Assembly (NCBI GenBank): GCA_001599355.1
Contig: BCGQ01000005.1
Location: forward strand, 562,222-626,221
DNA length: 64,000 nucleotides
DNA from: Nakazawaea peltata
Taxonomy: Eukaryota; Ascomycota; Pichiomycetes; Alaninales; Pachysolenaceae
Direction of reading: 5' to 3'
The position numbers and the translations under genes were made by a program. Numbering within the stretch: the first letter of the stretch is position 1; every line of letters begins with the position of its first letter. The notes under the pieces were generated by a model. It was not told the DNA's origin and searched no databases. It saw only the letters and a list, made by a program, of their open reading frames with translations. Below are positions 8,751 to 18,753 of this stretch, piece by piece.

Positions 8751-11555
8751 TCATCTCTGACTCAGATTCTCAGTGGAATTACTATTAGATATCTCATCAT
8801 TCTGAAATGCCCCCGCTCCTACACTCCCAAAATAATCATTAGGTATACCCCCCTCTGGATTCGCGATGAAAAATGGATCATTTAAATCGAATCCCAAAAT
8901 CGGGTCGACCCCAAATTTGTCGATCACGTTTTTATCCCATTGAAAAACATTATGATCCAAGTTGAATCCGATCTCATTGTTGTTATTATTTTGCTCACCT
9001 CCCAGTGGATGGAGAAGATCTCCTTGATTGTGGTAGATAGTTGAAGATTGTTGAGGCAGGTTAGGCTGGGAATGACGCGCAGCGAGTGGGTTAGTTGTGG
9101 CTGGCAAAGCTGCCGATGGCACACCTGCGGAAGGCACAACAGCCGAAGGTTTGGCAGTGAATTCCAGTGGTTCAGGACTTGGAGAGAGAATGTTGTTCGA
9201 TTGAGAAGGAATTTGAATCGACATGTCTTGTTGATGTAACGAATCGTATTGTAATGGTTGATCCATTGAAAGCAGAGACAAGTTCGTATTACTGAGAGAA
9301 GGATAAAGCAGTGTGGTTTGAGCCGAACGAGTATTCTTAGTGAACATCGAGTACAGTTCCTTGAATTTCGAGACTAACTCGAAGATCTGCTCGATAATCC
9401 GAAGAGCATTCTTCTTCCAATAACCCTTGAGTAAATCATGTAACGTCTGTAAATACATGTGGTTCTCCAAGATCTCTTGTCTGTAGAAGAACAAGATGTT
9501 GGAGAAGTCCAAATGTAAGAAGGTGTAGAACACGATGAACGATTGGTAGAGGAAACAGTAGAAGAATGGATAGATACTTTGGAAGTTCGGGTTGTTAGTC
9601 CGTCTGATTAATGTCTCCACTAATTCGATAGTTCTTTGGAAAGTCTTAGACACTGAGTTTAATAAGATCTTAGTGGAAGTTTGGTAGGTCGACATGAATG
9701 GCTGGTGGAACTTGGCTCTATTGGAGTAGAACAAGATCAAATCACATAACGTCTCACATGGTAAGTCTAATAAAGAGAAATGATCCGTTTCTGTAGAGAA
9801 AGAAGAAGAGGCCGAGCTTATTGGATGATCCTCATGATGGGAAGAAGCAACTCTTTGCATATCAGTTCCAGCACCTTCTGTCTCCACTTTAATCGCCTTA
9901 GATGAAGGTCCTTGTTCATATGATTCGCCTGGTTGAGCTACCGACCGTTGTCTCTTCTTACGTTTCCATTTCTCGATTTCACGTCTTTCCAGATCTAACA
10001 CTTCTTCTCTGATATCTTTGTACAACCTTTCATATACTTCGATTTCTCTTTCGAAATCCTCATCTATCAGTGTGATGTCAGAGTATCTGATGGATACTCT
10101 ATAACTATCGATCAAGACCTTGGTGGAACTCTTGGTGATCTCACTCAAGGCAATCTTATAGTTCAAGTTAATATCCTGGCTCTTGATCAATGGCTGGAAT
10201 GTGAAGGTCACAGGGTTAGGTCTACCAACCACAGAGCATAATACCGAGCTAATGAAGTTGATGGTGAGCCACAAAGAAGTTCTAGGGTCATTTTGAATAA
10301 CTTTCAAGGTATTCTTCTTCGAATTCTTCAAACTAATCTCAATCTCTTTGTCATAAACGTGCAATCCCAAACTATAAGCATTACAGACGGTGTGATATAA
10401 CAAATTCCAAGAAGTCTCGGCTTGTGATTGATAATAGTAATGTTCACAGGCCAATACATAACTCTTAAGAGACTTAGTAGTTTCGGAAGTTATTCCAGCC
10501 TTCAATTGCTCGAACTGATGCATCAACCTTCTGTTAACAGAGTTATAATTGATCTTATAGTCCATTAACAACGAGTCATCTCTACGAATACTTCTAATGG
10601 TGGTCACTAAGATCATGATTAAAAGTAACAAATCGTCGTCATTATCCCATTTCTTGATATTAGTGTAATTGTGTAAGAATGAGAAGACCTCATCTTCGGA
10701 AATGAAATTGTTACAATAGTTTCTTAACTTGAAAAAGATGGTGACAAGCTTGCAAATCAACGAGAAGTTGGTCATCTTGTTATTCTTGTCAGTCTTCTCC
10801 ATATTGTATATGAGGTTGGGCAATTCACGTCTGCGACTTTGACTCTTCTTCTCCTTCATGAACTCATTGAACTCCACCACCTTCGCATCTTGAGTGGATT
10901 TGATCATAAAAAGTGAGCTGTTGGGTCCGTAGTATTTCTCTTGGGATAACTCAGTATCATCATCATCTTCGATGTTATAGTTAACGATAGGACGAGACTT
11001 TGCTCCGTCATCCAGCATTTTCTTCAATCTCTTCTCTAATTCGTTGATCTTCTTTTTCAAGGTCTCGTTTTCCCGAGCCAAATTGACCGAGATGGTCGAC
11101 GACAAAATATTGGACCCTGAGGTGTCCAATGGGGATACCACGTTCGAGTTTGTGAGGTAATCTTCTTTGGAGATCATATCGTTGATCTCGATGGAACGGA
11201 ATTTCTCGGGGAATTCACATTTGATATTTCTTTTTACACATTGATTGCATGGGTATCTTTTACAGCATCTGATTTTTCTACGGCGACACTCGACACAAGA
11301 TATGGGGAGTAAGGGGGGCAGGGGTTGGCCGGATGGGTCAGCAACTGGTGGCAGTGATTGTTGGTGCAGGTGAGCACCCAGATGCTGAGACACCAGCAGT
11401 GGAGCCAGCACCTGCAGCAGCGCTGATATCGACCCCAGAACCGGTACCGACCCCAGCCGCTGTTGAGATTGAGGTTGTTCCAGTTGTTGGAGCAGACCCA
11501 GGTCCAAGCCGGGGTAAGCGACCTTATGTTCCTCGTCGGGTTCAAACTTCACCAT
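8751..11555 (-). CDS. Zn2Cys6 binuclear-cluster transcription factor
   Basis: A 934-residue protein. The zinc cluster has the exact spacing C87-x2-C90-x6-C97-x5-C103-x2-C106-x6-C113 (CVECRRRKIRCCKRYPCNQC). It is followed by a coiled coil at ~155-185 (ARENETLKKKINELEKRLKK), the usual dimerisation helix. A fungal transcription-factor middle homology region runs from ~330 to 560 (HYYYQSQAETSWNLLYHTVC, SVVGRPNPVTFTF). The C-terminal ~200 residues are Asn/Gln/Ser-rich and probably activating. The first 85 residues are rich in CTG codons; read as Ala they give an Ala/Gln/Pro tract. No specific orthologue recognised. ATG at 11555. Confidence 0.9.
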   Translation of the reverse strand: MVKFEPDEEHKVAYPGLDLGLLQQLEQPQSQQRLGSVPVLGSISALLQVLAPLLVSQHLGAHLHQQSLPPVADPSGQPLPPLLPISCVECRRRKIRCCKRYPCNQCVKRNIKCEFPEKFRSIEINDMISKEDYLTNSNVVSPLDTSGSNILSSTISVNLARENETLKKKINELEKRLKKMLDDGAKSRPIVNYNIEDDDDTELSQEKYYGPNSSLFMIKSTQDAKVVEFNEFMKEKKSQSRRRELPNLIYNMEKTDKNNKMTNFSLICKLVTIFFKLRNYCNNFISEDEVFSFLHNYTNIKKWDNDDDLLLLIMILVTTIRSIRRDDSLLMDYKINYNSVNRRLMHQFEQLKAGITSETTKSLKSYVLACEHYYYQSQAETSWNLLYHTVCNAYSLGLHVYDKEIEISLKNSKKNTLKVIQNDPRTSLWLTINFISSVLCSVVGRPNPVTFTFQPLIKSQDINLNYKIALSEITKSSTKVLIDSYRVSIRYSDITLIDEDFEREIEVYERLYKDIREEVLDLERREIEKWKRKKRQRSVAQPGESYEQGPSSKAIKVETEGAGTDMQRVASSHHEDHPISSASSSFSTETDHFSLLDLPCETLCDLILFYSNRAKFHQPFMSTYQTSTKILLNSVSKTFQRTIELVETLIRRTNNPNFQSIYPFFYCFLYQSFIVFYTFLHLDFSNILFFYRQEILENHMYLQTLHDLLKGYWKKNALRIIEQIFELVSKFKELYSMFTKNTRSAQTTLLYPSLSNTNLSLLSMDQPLQYDSLHQQDMSIQIPSQSNNILSPSPEPLEFTAKPSAVVPSAGVPSAALPATTNPLAARHSQPNLPQQSSTIYHNQGDLLHPLGGEQNNNNNEIGFNLDHNVFQWDKNVIDKFGVDPILGFDLNDPFFIANPEGGIPNDYFGSVGAGAFQNDEISNSNSTENLSQR

Positions 11556-12620
11556 TATTTGTCAAATCAACACTTCGGTCGTTGGTAACGTCAACCTCTC
11601 CTTGGTTACTCCGACCTTGTTGGTTTTTGAAAATTGGTTTCTTTGTGGAATGAGATTTTTGTGCGTATTTTTAAAGGGAAAATTCTGTGGGGCCGAGTGG
11701 ACGTTGAGTGTTCAGATTGGGAAGATATGCGAGAGAGACGAGGGATGAGCAGAGGGGGGATCAGGATGAAACGAGACGTAAGAAACGAGGGAGAAGGGAA
11801 CGAGGGATTAGGGGTGTTAGGGGGTGTTAATGGGAAGTGTTGGGGGTACTATGGGGTACTATGTTAGGGGTAAGCTTTTAGGGGTAATGTTTAAGAGGAG
11901 AGGTACTAGGGGAGATGCTAGGGAATTATTAGGGGATGTATTAGGGACATATTAGGGATGTATTAGGGACGTATTAGGGATGTATTAGGGGTGGTATGAG
12001 GGGGCAAAAGGTAGGGAGGAAGCGGAGAGCGAAGTAGCAAGGTCGAGCAAAAACATCACACACATAGCAACGATCCCCCCAACCATTTCACTGGCTCAAT
12101 TTCCCCATCTTTTATTTACTACCAAGATTAAAGTTCATACCGAGGAAGGCTCGTGATTGTCAATTTTCTGCGCTATTTTGTTTGAGATGTAATTTTTTTT
12201 TTTTTTTTGGTCACGTCTTGAAGGTCGAGCCTCATAAAGAGAGGATGCAGGAGCTATTTTTGGCAGGTTGATTGCGGAAGCGCGCATTGAGAAAGGTATT
12301 TTAGGGAGATGTTCCAGGGACCCGTTCCAGGGAGACATTTTAGTATTTGGGACTGGTTGCGTTCCAGAACTTTACGTACCCACACCGTCCAACAATCAGC
12401 TCAAGATATTTTTCCTCTCTTATTATGTCCCTCTCACTAACAAAGATCTTGGATCTCCCCAGATCTAAAGCCCTCTTGGGAAACTAAATTTCGATGCGCT
12501 ACCCCACAAAATATGAATTCCAAATTAGGAAAATAAACTCAGAGAATTCCATAATAGGATAATTAGTACTTACACACACTACTTTTATCTTGAAGCTGAA
12601 ATCAAAGTTTATTGAGTTAT
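11556..12620. repeat. Long intergenic region with TTAGGG-like array
   Basis: About 1.06 kb between the Zn2Cys6 gene start and the BTN1 stop. From ~11805 to 11998 it carries a degenerate array of TTAGGGGT / TATTAGGGAC / TATTAGGGATG. The cleanest part (~11925-11998) has six or seven units of about 12 bases. A purine-rich stretch precedes it (11700-11800), and a poly-T of about 17 lies at 12191-12208. No gene recognised. Confidence 0.65.
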
Positions 12621-13898
12621 TTATTCCATTCTACACCAGGGTCTACCTCCATCCACTTGGAAATGACATAATTGAGGTTCTAAGAACATCGAGATCGTAG
12701 CCAGTAATACTACTCCAGCACTGTCACTCATTCCAACCAGTCCCATTGCGAATTCTCTATTTTCCAAAGCTGTTGTTTCACTCACTAACATGAAGGTATT
12801 CACATATGACAGACCTCCAAGTAATCCCTCATAAAACATCACTATCATCAAAATATAGATGTTAGGAATCACCATGAACAACGACTGGGCAATACATAAT
12901 GCTAAATTTAAGACTTGTAAAATACTAGGGATGTAAATTCTCTTGATTCTGATGAATGACGACGATGATCTCGAGACGAATACTCCCAATTGATATAATG
13001 TCCCGTATGTAACGTATAAATCCCTATACTTGTGGAAAGGTGTTTCTTCGATAGGAAATAAGAGCGTAGGTGATACACCTTGGTTGATGATGTATTCCGC
13101 CACATAAACAGAAAATAAGGGGATCATATATGGAACAACCAAGTGTCGAAGCTTGTTCAAGGTTATCTGACAATGATCCACTACCAGTTGTACTGACTGT
13201 ATTGTTAAAAGATCCAGTAATTTTGTTCCTGAATTAGAACGACTTGGAGCACCTGAAATTCTCAAATTCGACAGACTACTGCTATTACTGCTACCAAGAG
13301 AAGTCTCTTCATCACCAGGTAACGAAATATATCTACCCTTACTGAAAGATTTGACTGGATCTGGTAACAAAATGAAATATGTGTAGAAGAACAGGAAGGG
13401 AACAACGCAAAATAATAACAAACTAGTCTTAACACTGAGTCCTATCCATGTTGTCAACAAAAGATAACAGAAACTACCGGCTAAACCAGCACCTCCAGTA
13501 CCCGAACTGAATCCCTTCAATGAGAGATCACTGAAATAGTGAGTCAATTGCAAGAAAGTCAACTCTCCACATCCACTACTTAAAGATACCATCATAATAC
13601 TGAACAATCTCAACGCAATACTATGAGAGAACAGTATAATCAACATACCAACGACGTCCAATCCCACCATGATATAGATCCTGGTCTTATATGGGATCAA
13701 ATGAATGAAGAAAGGAGCCACCAATTTGAAGAGAAACAGGGGTAAAATATCTGCCAACAATACCGTTGCTTTAGGCACAAGAGACCCCACCAAATCCACC
13801 AGAGCCGACAAAATCACCACGTATAAAACATTATTGAGTAATCCGAAGATCCAGAAGGACACAAAGGTCCTGCGATCGATCGCACTGACTGTCGTCAT
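12621..13898 (-). CDS. BTN1: Btn1 (battenin/CLN3 family) vacuolar membrane protein
   Basis: A 425-residue polytopic protein with ~10-11 hydrophobic segments. Recognisable CLN3 blocks are FWIFGLLNNVLYVVILSAL at the start (residues ~11-30), SSGCGELTFLQLTHYF (~105-120), GFSSGTGGAGLAGS (~128-141), the YVAEYIINQGVSPTL region (~265-280) and FYEGLLGGLSYVNTF (~360-375). Battenins are lysosomal or vacuolar membrane proteins. Yeast Btn1/Yhc3 influences vacuolar pH and arginine uptake, and human CLN3 loss causes Batten disease. Length is close to S. cerevisiae (408). The loop at ~190-225 is Ser-rich and hydrophilic. ATG at 13898, 375 bases from the HCH1 stop. Confidence 0.95.
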   Translation of the reverse strand: MTTVSAIDRRTFVSFWIFGLLNNVLYVVILSALVDLVGSLVPKATVLLADILPLFLFKLVAPFFIHLIPYKTRIYIMVGLDVVGMLIILFSHSIALRLFSIMMVSLSSGCGELTFLQLTHYFSDLSLKGFSSGTGGAGLAGSFCYLLLTTWIGLSVKTSLLLFCVVPFLFFYTYFILLPDPVKSFSKGRYISLPGDEETSLGSSNSSSLSNLRISGAPSRSNSGTKLLDLLTIQSVQLVVDHCQITLNKLRHLVVPYMIPLFSVYVAEYIINQGVSPTLLFPIEETPFHKYRDLYVTYGTLYQLGVFVSRSSSSFIRIKRIYIPSILQVLNLALCIAQSLFMVIPNIYILMIVMFYEGLLGGLSYVNTFMLVSETTALENREFAMGLVGMSDSAGVVLLATISMFLEPQLCHFQVDGGRPWCRME

Positions 13899-14273
13899 CT
13901 CCGCCTTCTACCTCACTGATTTCCAATATTTCTTATCTTTTTAGTCAGCTTGAGATTAAGGGAAAAAATGTGACTTCAGCCGTCTTGTGGGCTGAGATAA
14001 AGCCGAAAGCGAAAGGAGAGACGTGCGCGCGAGGAGCGAGAGGAGCGTGGTGTGCGCAGTGACCGAGTGACACGAGGGGAAGCATAGAAGTTTAGGGGCT
14101 GTGAGAGAAGGGGAGGAAAGGGAACTTAAGGGAACTTAAGGGAGAAGTGAAGATGTGGGGGGAAATAAAGGGAGAAATAAAGGGGGAAATAAAGGGAGAA
14201 ATAAGGGAGAAATGAAGGAATAAATTCAGGGATACAGCGCAAGGATAATGGAAAAATCTATATTCATTGTTAT
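13899..14273. repeat. Intergenic region with GGGAGAAATAAA tandem repeats
   Basis: BTN1 promoter side on the left, HCH1 3' side on the right. At 14113-14215 there are short tandem units: GGGAACTTAA twice, then GGGAGAAATAAA and GGGGGAAATAAA about five times. No gene seen. Confidence 0.55.
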
Positions 14274-14789
14274 TTAATTTGTATTGTGCTTGATTTGAGG
14301 ATCAAATTCATTAATCAAATCAGTTTGGAATTGCATCAATTTTTGGGTCAAAAGAGGCACCAAGTTTTGTCTGACATGTTTCTTTAAATCTAATTCGGAA
14401 CCTTTAATTTCGAAGGCATATTCGGATTCCTCTTGGTCATGAACAAATTCTGGTAATACAACATCGAAATCGGAGGTCTTATCGTCGTCTTTGTCAGTGA
14501 TGCTCACACCAAATTCTAATACCATATCGAAGATACATCTAGTCTTACCCTTTCTTTGAGTGACATCACAATCTCCCTTGACAGAATTGATCTTTTTCAC
14601 CAAAATTTCATATTTTTCATTCTCGTATTTCGTGTTGAGGATCTTGGAGTCCATATACTCCTTTGACCATGGTAAGCAGTTCTTGTCTACCCAGTGCCTA
14701 TAAAGGTGTTAGTAATCAAAGTTGCCTCCCATAGATTCATATCAAATCAATCACACTCACCAGTTGTTAGGATTATGAACAATACCCAT
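14274..14789 (-). CDS. HCH1: Hch1, Hsp90 co-chaperone (Aha1 N-domain family), one intron
   Basis: Two exons. Exon 1 (14761-14789) encodes MGIVHNPNNW. Exon 2 (14274-14697) continues with HWVDKNCLPWSKEYMDSKIL, the hallmark start of Aha1/Hch1. Joined, they give 150 residues, close to S. cerevisiae Hch1 (153). That is far short of Aha1 (~350), so this is the single-domain paralogue. The NxNNWHW motif needed to stimulate the Hsp90 ATPase is intact. The intron interrupts the Trp codon of NNW. The protein binds the Hsp90 middle domain. A start at the internal ATG 14654 would remove the motif, so the spliced model is preferred. Confidence 0.93.
14698..14760 (-). other. HCH1 intron (63 bases)
   Basis: Read on the minus strand: 5' splice site GTGAGT, branch point TTACTAACA about 16 bases from the end, 3' splice site TTATAG. 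The phase fits exactly (TG|G = Trp). GTGAGT differs from the common yeast GTATGT. Confidence 0.93.
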
Positions 14790-15975
14790 GATGATCTAGT
14801 ATGAATGATGTTAATATATGTACAGTGATGAGCTATCGACTCTATAATCTCTTCAAAACTGAAAAAAATTTTCCCTATTATTAAGTATACGAGACTAATC
14901 AAGTTTGTAATTGATATTTCGTTATTTGCTGAGCTCTATTGATTTCTGGAAGATTCTGAATTGATCCGCACCCCTCAAAAACGAAGCTACGCTAAGCTTC
15001 TTTGATTTTTTGCTTCTTTGCGCGAACAAAGTTACGGTCATTCTAACGTTTTTGTGTAAAATTCTATTGTGTCGCTAAGAGTCGTTTAAACGAGGATGTA
15101 TTTGGATGGATTGTATCTCCTCAGATATAGATTTTCAGAATCGAAGCCCCATACAAATATTCATCCGCTTCTCAATGCGAATCCAACAAATCCAATAATG
15201 TAGTCAATTTAAATACTTTTTATGTTTACCTAAAATTCATGGTGACTTCGGTCACAAAAACGGGACTTCTCCGCTTAACAATTCTGAACTTTACTTAGAG
15301 GCGAACAAGTCCATTCGTTCGCTGCTTACGGTTATCATCTCAGCCGAGCCGCAAACGAGAGCGACAAATAATAATGTACCGACACTATGACCTTATTTTC
15401 AAGGTAGGTTGAACCTTATATCTGCGTAAATCAGGAGGCCAAATACTGGGCATTTATGTCACTAGTTTTTGGCTAGCTTGTGCACGACTAATAATTTGAA
15501 TGGGGGTCCGAATATGAACAGAGATGTTGATTCAGATTTACGTTAAGGCTTAGATTTCGATTCTAACCCAAAATAAGTTCACGAGCACTTTGGTGCCTCG
15601 GCCCCCCACATTTGCACCTTATCACTCACCCACCTTTAAGTCTGTCCCCACTGGGACCAAACTCTGAAGCCCTGCGATAGCACCTCTTACGACTTTCTGG
15701 CACGCGCGCACACAAAATTTAGTACGATTACGGTGCTTTTTCCTCGTTTTTTTTGTGTGTCTGAAAATATTGAAAAAGATAAACAAGGAACTAGACGAGA
15801 GTTAGAAGGATCAGAGAAAGAGGTTAAGAGAATCAGACAAGAGGTCAGAAAACCGGACTGAAAGAGACAGAGATATCACACAAATTGGTTTGGAGTTGAT
15901 TGAAAGATTAAGATTAGATCTTCCCGAGTATATTTTATCACTGCTGATCGCTAAATCTTGACAGCAAGAGCAGAT
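14790..15975. other. Long divergent intergenic region HCH1 / Mpv17-like
   Basis: About 1.2 kb shared by two divergent promoters. There is no open frame of note. A poly-T/TGTGTGT stretch and a purine-rich leader (~15775-15860) precede the Mpv17-like ATG. GGTTGAACC near 15409 looks like a tRNA B box but no tRNA folds around it. No repeats or RNA gene could be supported. Confidence 0.5.
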
Positions 15976-16644
15976 ATGAGTTTCGGAGGAATAGAGTTAT
16001 CATCGTTCCTTTCGAAGAAGCCAGGGTACGGCCAATTGCCTGTATCACAGAAGTCGACCAGTTCACTTCCGACGTTGGCATCGTCACCAAATACGCATCA
16101 TTCACCTACCCAAGTGAGTTTAGGAATCACTGCTCTTTTACTGGCTGAAGTAGTATCGACATTATTTTTAGCGGTTCATTATGACACAATGAACTCGTAT
16201 CATAGTTTCTTGGGTGAGACTTTGTTAGGAGGATCGACCCTGTTGTTAGCACAAACAATCACCGAACAATATAGAGGTCAGTTCTCCACTAATAAGCATT
16301 TCAAGTTCCTTGTATGGGGTTTTATCAATGGGATATTTAGTAAACTTTGGATCGATTTCATCATCATCAATTACCTGCAAAACACATTCCTGAAAATCAT
16401 GATGGACCTGTTAATCGGAAACCCAATTTTCCAATTTGTCTTCGTTATGTACCACTGCATTTGGGAGAACCATGACTTCAAATTAGGACTCGAAACCACA
16501 TATCTCAAAACTTTGAAATACTCCTTCCTGATATTCCCTCTGTTCTCCATAGTGGCATTCACAATATTGCCCGAGAAGTATATCTTCTTAGCCACCTGCA
16601 TCGTCAACTTAAGTTGGAACATCGTCTTGGCTCTTTTGTCGTAA
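15976..16644 (+). CDS. Mpv17/PMP22-family-like integral membrane protein
   Basis: The first ATG is at 15976 (MSFGGIELSSFLSKK), giving 222 residues; codons upstream in frame contain no ATG. The first ~50 residues are Ser-rich and soluble. Four hydrophobic segments follow (about 50-70, 95-125, 130-155 and 175-222). The ending, LPEKYIFLATCIVNLSWNIVLALLS, resembles the last helix of the Mpv17/Sym1/PXMP2 family (P-x-x-x-R/Y-x-x-F-x-N-x-x-x-x-x-W-N). S. cerevisiae members are Sym1 and YOR292C, both in organellar membranes with poorly known function. The classical W-x-W-K-P motif is not obvious, so assignment to the family is moderate. Confidence 0.6.
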   Translation: MSFGGIELSSFLSKKPGYGQLPVSQKSTSSLPTLASSPNTHHSPTQVSLGITALLLAEVVSTLFLAVHYDTMNSYHSFLGETLLGGSTLLLAQTITEQYRGQFSTNKHFKFLVWGFINGIFSKLWIDFIIINYLQNTFLKIMMDLLIGNPIFQFVFVMYHCIWENHDFKLGLETTYLKTLKYSFLIFPLFSIVAFTILPEKYIFLATCIVNLSWNIVLALLS

Positions 16645-16986
16645 ATTGCTCAACCCATCGCTACCATCCGCGCTGTATAGACAAAAAAAAACATCCGCAT
16701 TCCGCTCTATTTTTTTGTTTCCGTAAAAAATTGCCGTCTTAGGCACTAAAATCCATAAGTAAATCATCTCTTGCCGAGTCATCTCTGCCGAGCCCGCTAG
16801 TGCGCAGCGAAAAATTTCTCCCCAAATCGAAGCGATGTTGTGTTTTGATTGACGTTTTGAGTAGGTCAGGAGGTTGAAACGGTAGCGTATCGATAGTAAA
16901 CCGAGCTATAACCGGAAGTTTTTTCAACCATAAACTGCGGAGAACACCTCATATTCAACAGGAGGTGAAATAGCTGGTGTCTCGAG
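16645..16986. other. Intergenic region upstream of the FNT gene
   Basis: 342 bases with a poly-A run (16683-16691) and T-rich stretch, probably 3' processing of the upstream gene and then the promoter of the transporter. Nothing else recognised. Confidence 0.5.
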
Positions 16987-18753
16987 ATGGCGGACGATAC
17001 TTATTACATCACTACTCATGAAGCGGCTTTGGCGGTAGTTGCTACGCTGATGAAGAAGTCAAGACTTCGGCTTGACACTTTGATATTGACGTCTATTCTC
17101 GGTGGGATGTTCTTCTCGGCTGGAGGAATGATCTATTTCTTGATCCAGGCCGGATTTCATGAAGCTTATGAAACTAACCCGGGTATAATCCATCTTCTAC
17201 AAGGAGCTCTGTATCCCTTTGGATTATTCTTTGTAGTGATAATGGGAACCGATTTATACAACTCGAATATTTTGTTTTTCACCGTTGGTGTATTGAGAGG
17301 AGCTGTTAGTGTGTTGGACTTGTTGATCAGTTGGTTTGTGAGCTTGATTTTCAATATGCTGGGCAGTTTATTTGTAGTTTATGTTTTGTGTCATCTTTCC
17401 AAATCCACAACGAGTGAAGAATGGGTGATTCTGTCCAAACAATTATTGGATACCAAGTTATCTTTTAGTTTTGTTGAGAATATGATCAAGGGAATCCCAT
17501 GTAATTTCTTAGTTCTGTTACTGATCTACCTTCAGTTGATGTCTAAACCTCTTCACGTCAAGTTTCTTATGATGTTTTTACCTGTTTTCACATTTGTTTC
17601 TATGGGATTTAATCATGTAGTTGCTGATATGTTCATTATTCCGTTGGCTTTACTTAATAATTCTGATTGGACTGTGGGTCAATATTTGTGGAGATCATTT
17701 ATTCCTTCGGTTATTGGTAATGCAATTGGAGGAGCCGCATTTGGGTTGATGGTTCCATGGTATTTGCATTTATATGTTGTTGAAATGGATATGAAGAACT
17801 TGAATTTGCCAGAGTATGAAGAGAGAGATGAACAGCCAGAGCAAGGTATGGATTCCAGAGTTGTTAGAGTTAGTTCTCAATCTCATTACGATGATGAGAA
17901 GCTGGGTAATTCTAGCAATGAAGATGAAGAGACAACTCCAACTAATTTCAGACCTATTGCTTATAGACCATCTTCGAGATCTAGAGAGTCTTTGATGTTG
18001 GCCCCAACTCAAACTCGTGGATCGGTGAGATCTGCTTCAGGTCTTAGTAGATTCAGATCCAATACCTCTAATCACTCGATGAGATTAAGACTCGTGAGAT
18101 CAAGAAATTCCCTGGAATATGTTAGATCTCCTAAAGGTGTGTTCCCTGTTCTGGGGATGGGAGCTCCATATGCTAACGAGAAGAAAGTTGCTGGAGAATA
18201 TGATGATGGAGATGAGAAGAGTGAGAATGAAGTGGCTGATATCGATGGAGATGAGACTCCAATGGATGAATATATTCCAAATGTATATGATCCAGAAGCC
18301 AGTAAAATGTCAGGGAACTTGAGAAAGATTATATCCAGACGCAAACTGAGTAATGATAATGATATAGAGATGCAAAGGAAACAAAGTGGAAGTAGTGGTA
18401 ATGGGGGTTTCTTCCGGAATTCGTTCAGTTTGGGTTCGGGAGCTAACCTGAACGACTACTATAATATTTCTAGAGCTGCTACACAGGCTGGACTTACACA
18501 GAATTCGATAAATATGAGTGACGATGTGGCAGGAATTCATCCAAGAAGTATTAATTTGGAACATCATAAAAACGAGGATATTCAGAAATATTATCCTCGG
18601 ATGAGACCTCTGCCTGTTGCTAAGAAACCATCTTCGGGACGTACCGAACAGGAACCTTCATCCACAGAGAGCACTAAAAGCGAACTGAATGATGTTCCTG
18701 GCGAGATGGATAGTCTTCTGAGTATTGATTCGAGTCTGAGTGATCCTCGATAG
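16987..18753 (+). CDS. Formate/nitrite transporter (FNT) family protein, YHL008C-like
   Basis: A 588-residue protein. The first ~270 residues hold six membrane spans with FNT hallmarks: an N-terminal amphipathic segment (THEAALAVVATLMKKSRLRL), LTSILGGMFFSAGGMIY, GTDLYNSNILFF, the IPCNFLV-x-L half-helix (~residue 174) and GFNHVVADMFIIPLAL (~209-224), then IGNAIGGAAFG. FNT proteins are pentameric channels for small monocarboxylates, nitrite or hydrosulfide. S. cerevisiae YHL008C is the counterpart, with a similarly long cytosolic tail. The last ~310 residues are hydrophilic, Ser/Arg/Asp-rich and probably regulatory. The ATG at 16987 starts the family-typical N terminus. The substrate cannot be read from the sequence. 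Confidence 0.9.
   Translation: MADDTYYITTHEAALAVVATLMKKSRLRLDTLILTSILGGMFFSAGGMIYFLIQAGFHEAYETNPGIIHLLQGALYPFGLFFVVIMGTDLYNSNILFFTVGVLRGAVSVLDLLISWFVSLIFNMLGSLFVVYVLCHLSKSTTSEEWVILSKQLLDTKLSFSFVENMIKGIPCNFLVLLLIYLQLMSKPLHVKFLMMFLPVFTFVSMGFNHVVADMFIIPLALLNNSDWTVGQYLWRSFIPSVIGNAIGGAAFGLMVPWYLHLYVVEMDMKNLNLPEYEERDEQPEQGMDSRVVRVSSQSHYDDEKLGNSSNEDEETTPTNFRPIAYRPSSRSRESLMLAPTQTRGSVRSASGLSRFRSNTSNHSMRLRLVRSRNSLEYVRSPKGVFPVLGMGAPYANEKKVAGEYDDGDEKSENEVADIDGDETPMDEYIPNVYDPEASKMSGNLRKIISRRKLSNDNDIEMQRKQSGSSGNGGFFRNSFSLGSGANLNDYYNISRAATQAGLTQNSINMSDDVAGIHPRSINLEHHKNEDIQKYYPRMRPLPVAKKPSSGRTEQEPSSTESTKSELNDVPGEMDSLLSIDSSLSDPR

Noticed and set aside
11925-11998. TTAGGG array as a telomere or chromosome end
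   Set aside because: Unit is irregular and lies between single-copy core genes; interstitial regulatory array is more likely.
15395-15440. Possible tRNA (GGTTGAACC resembling a B box)
   Set aside because: No matching acceptor, D or anticodon stems around it on either strand; it is part of a short AAGGT/ACCTT inverted repeat.
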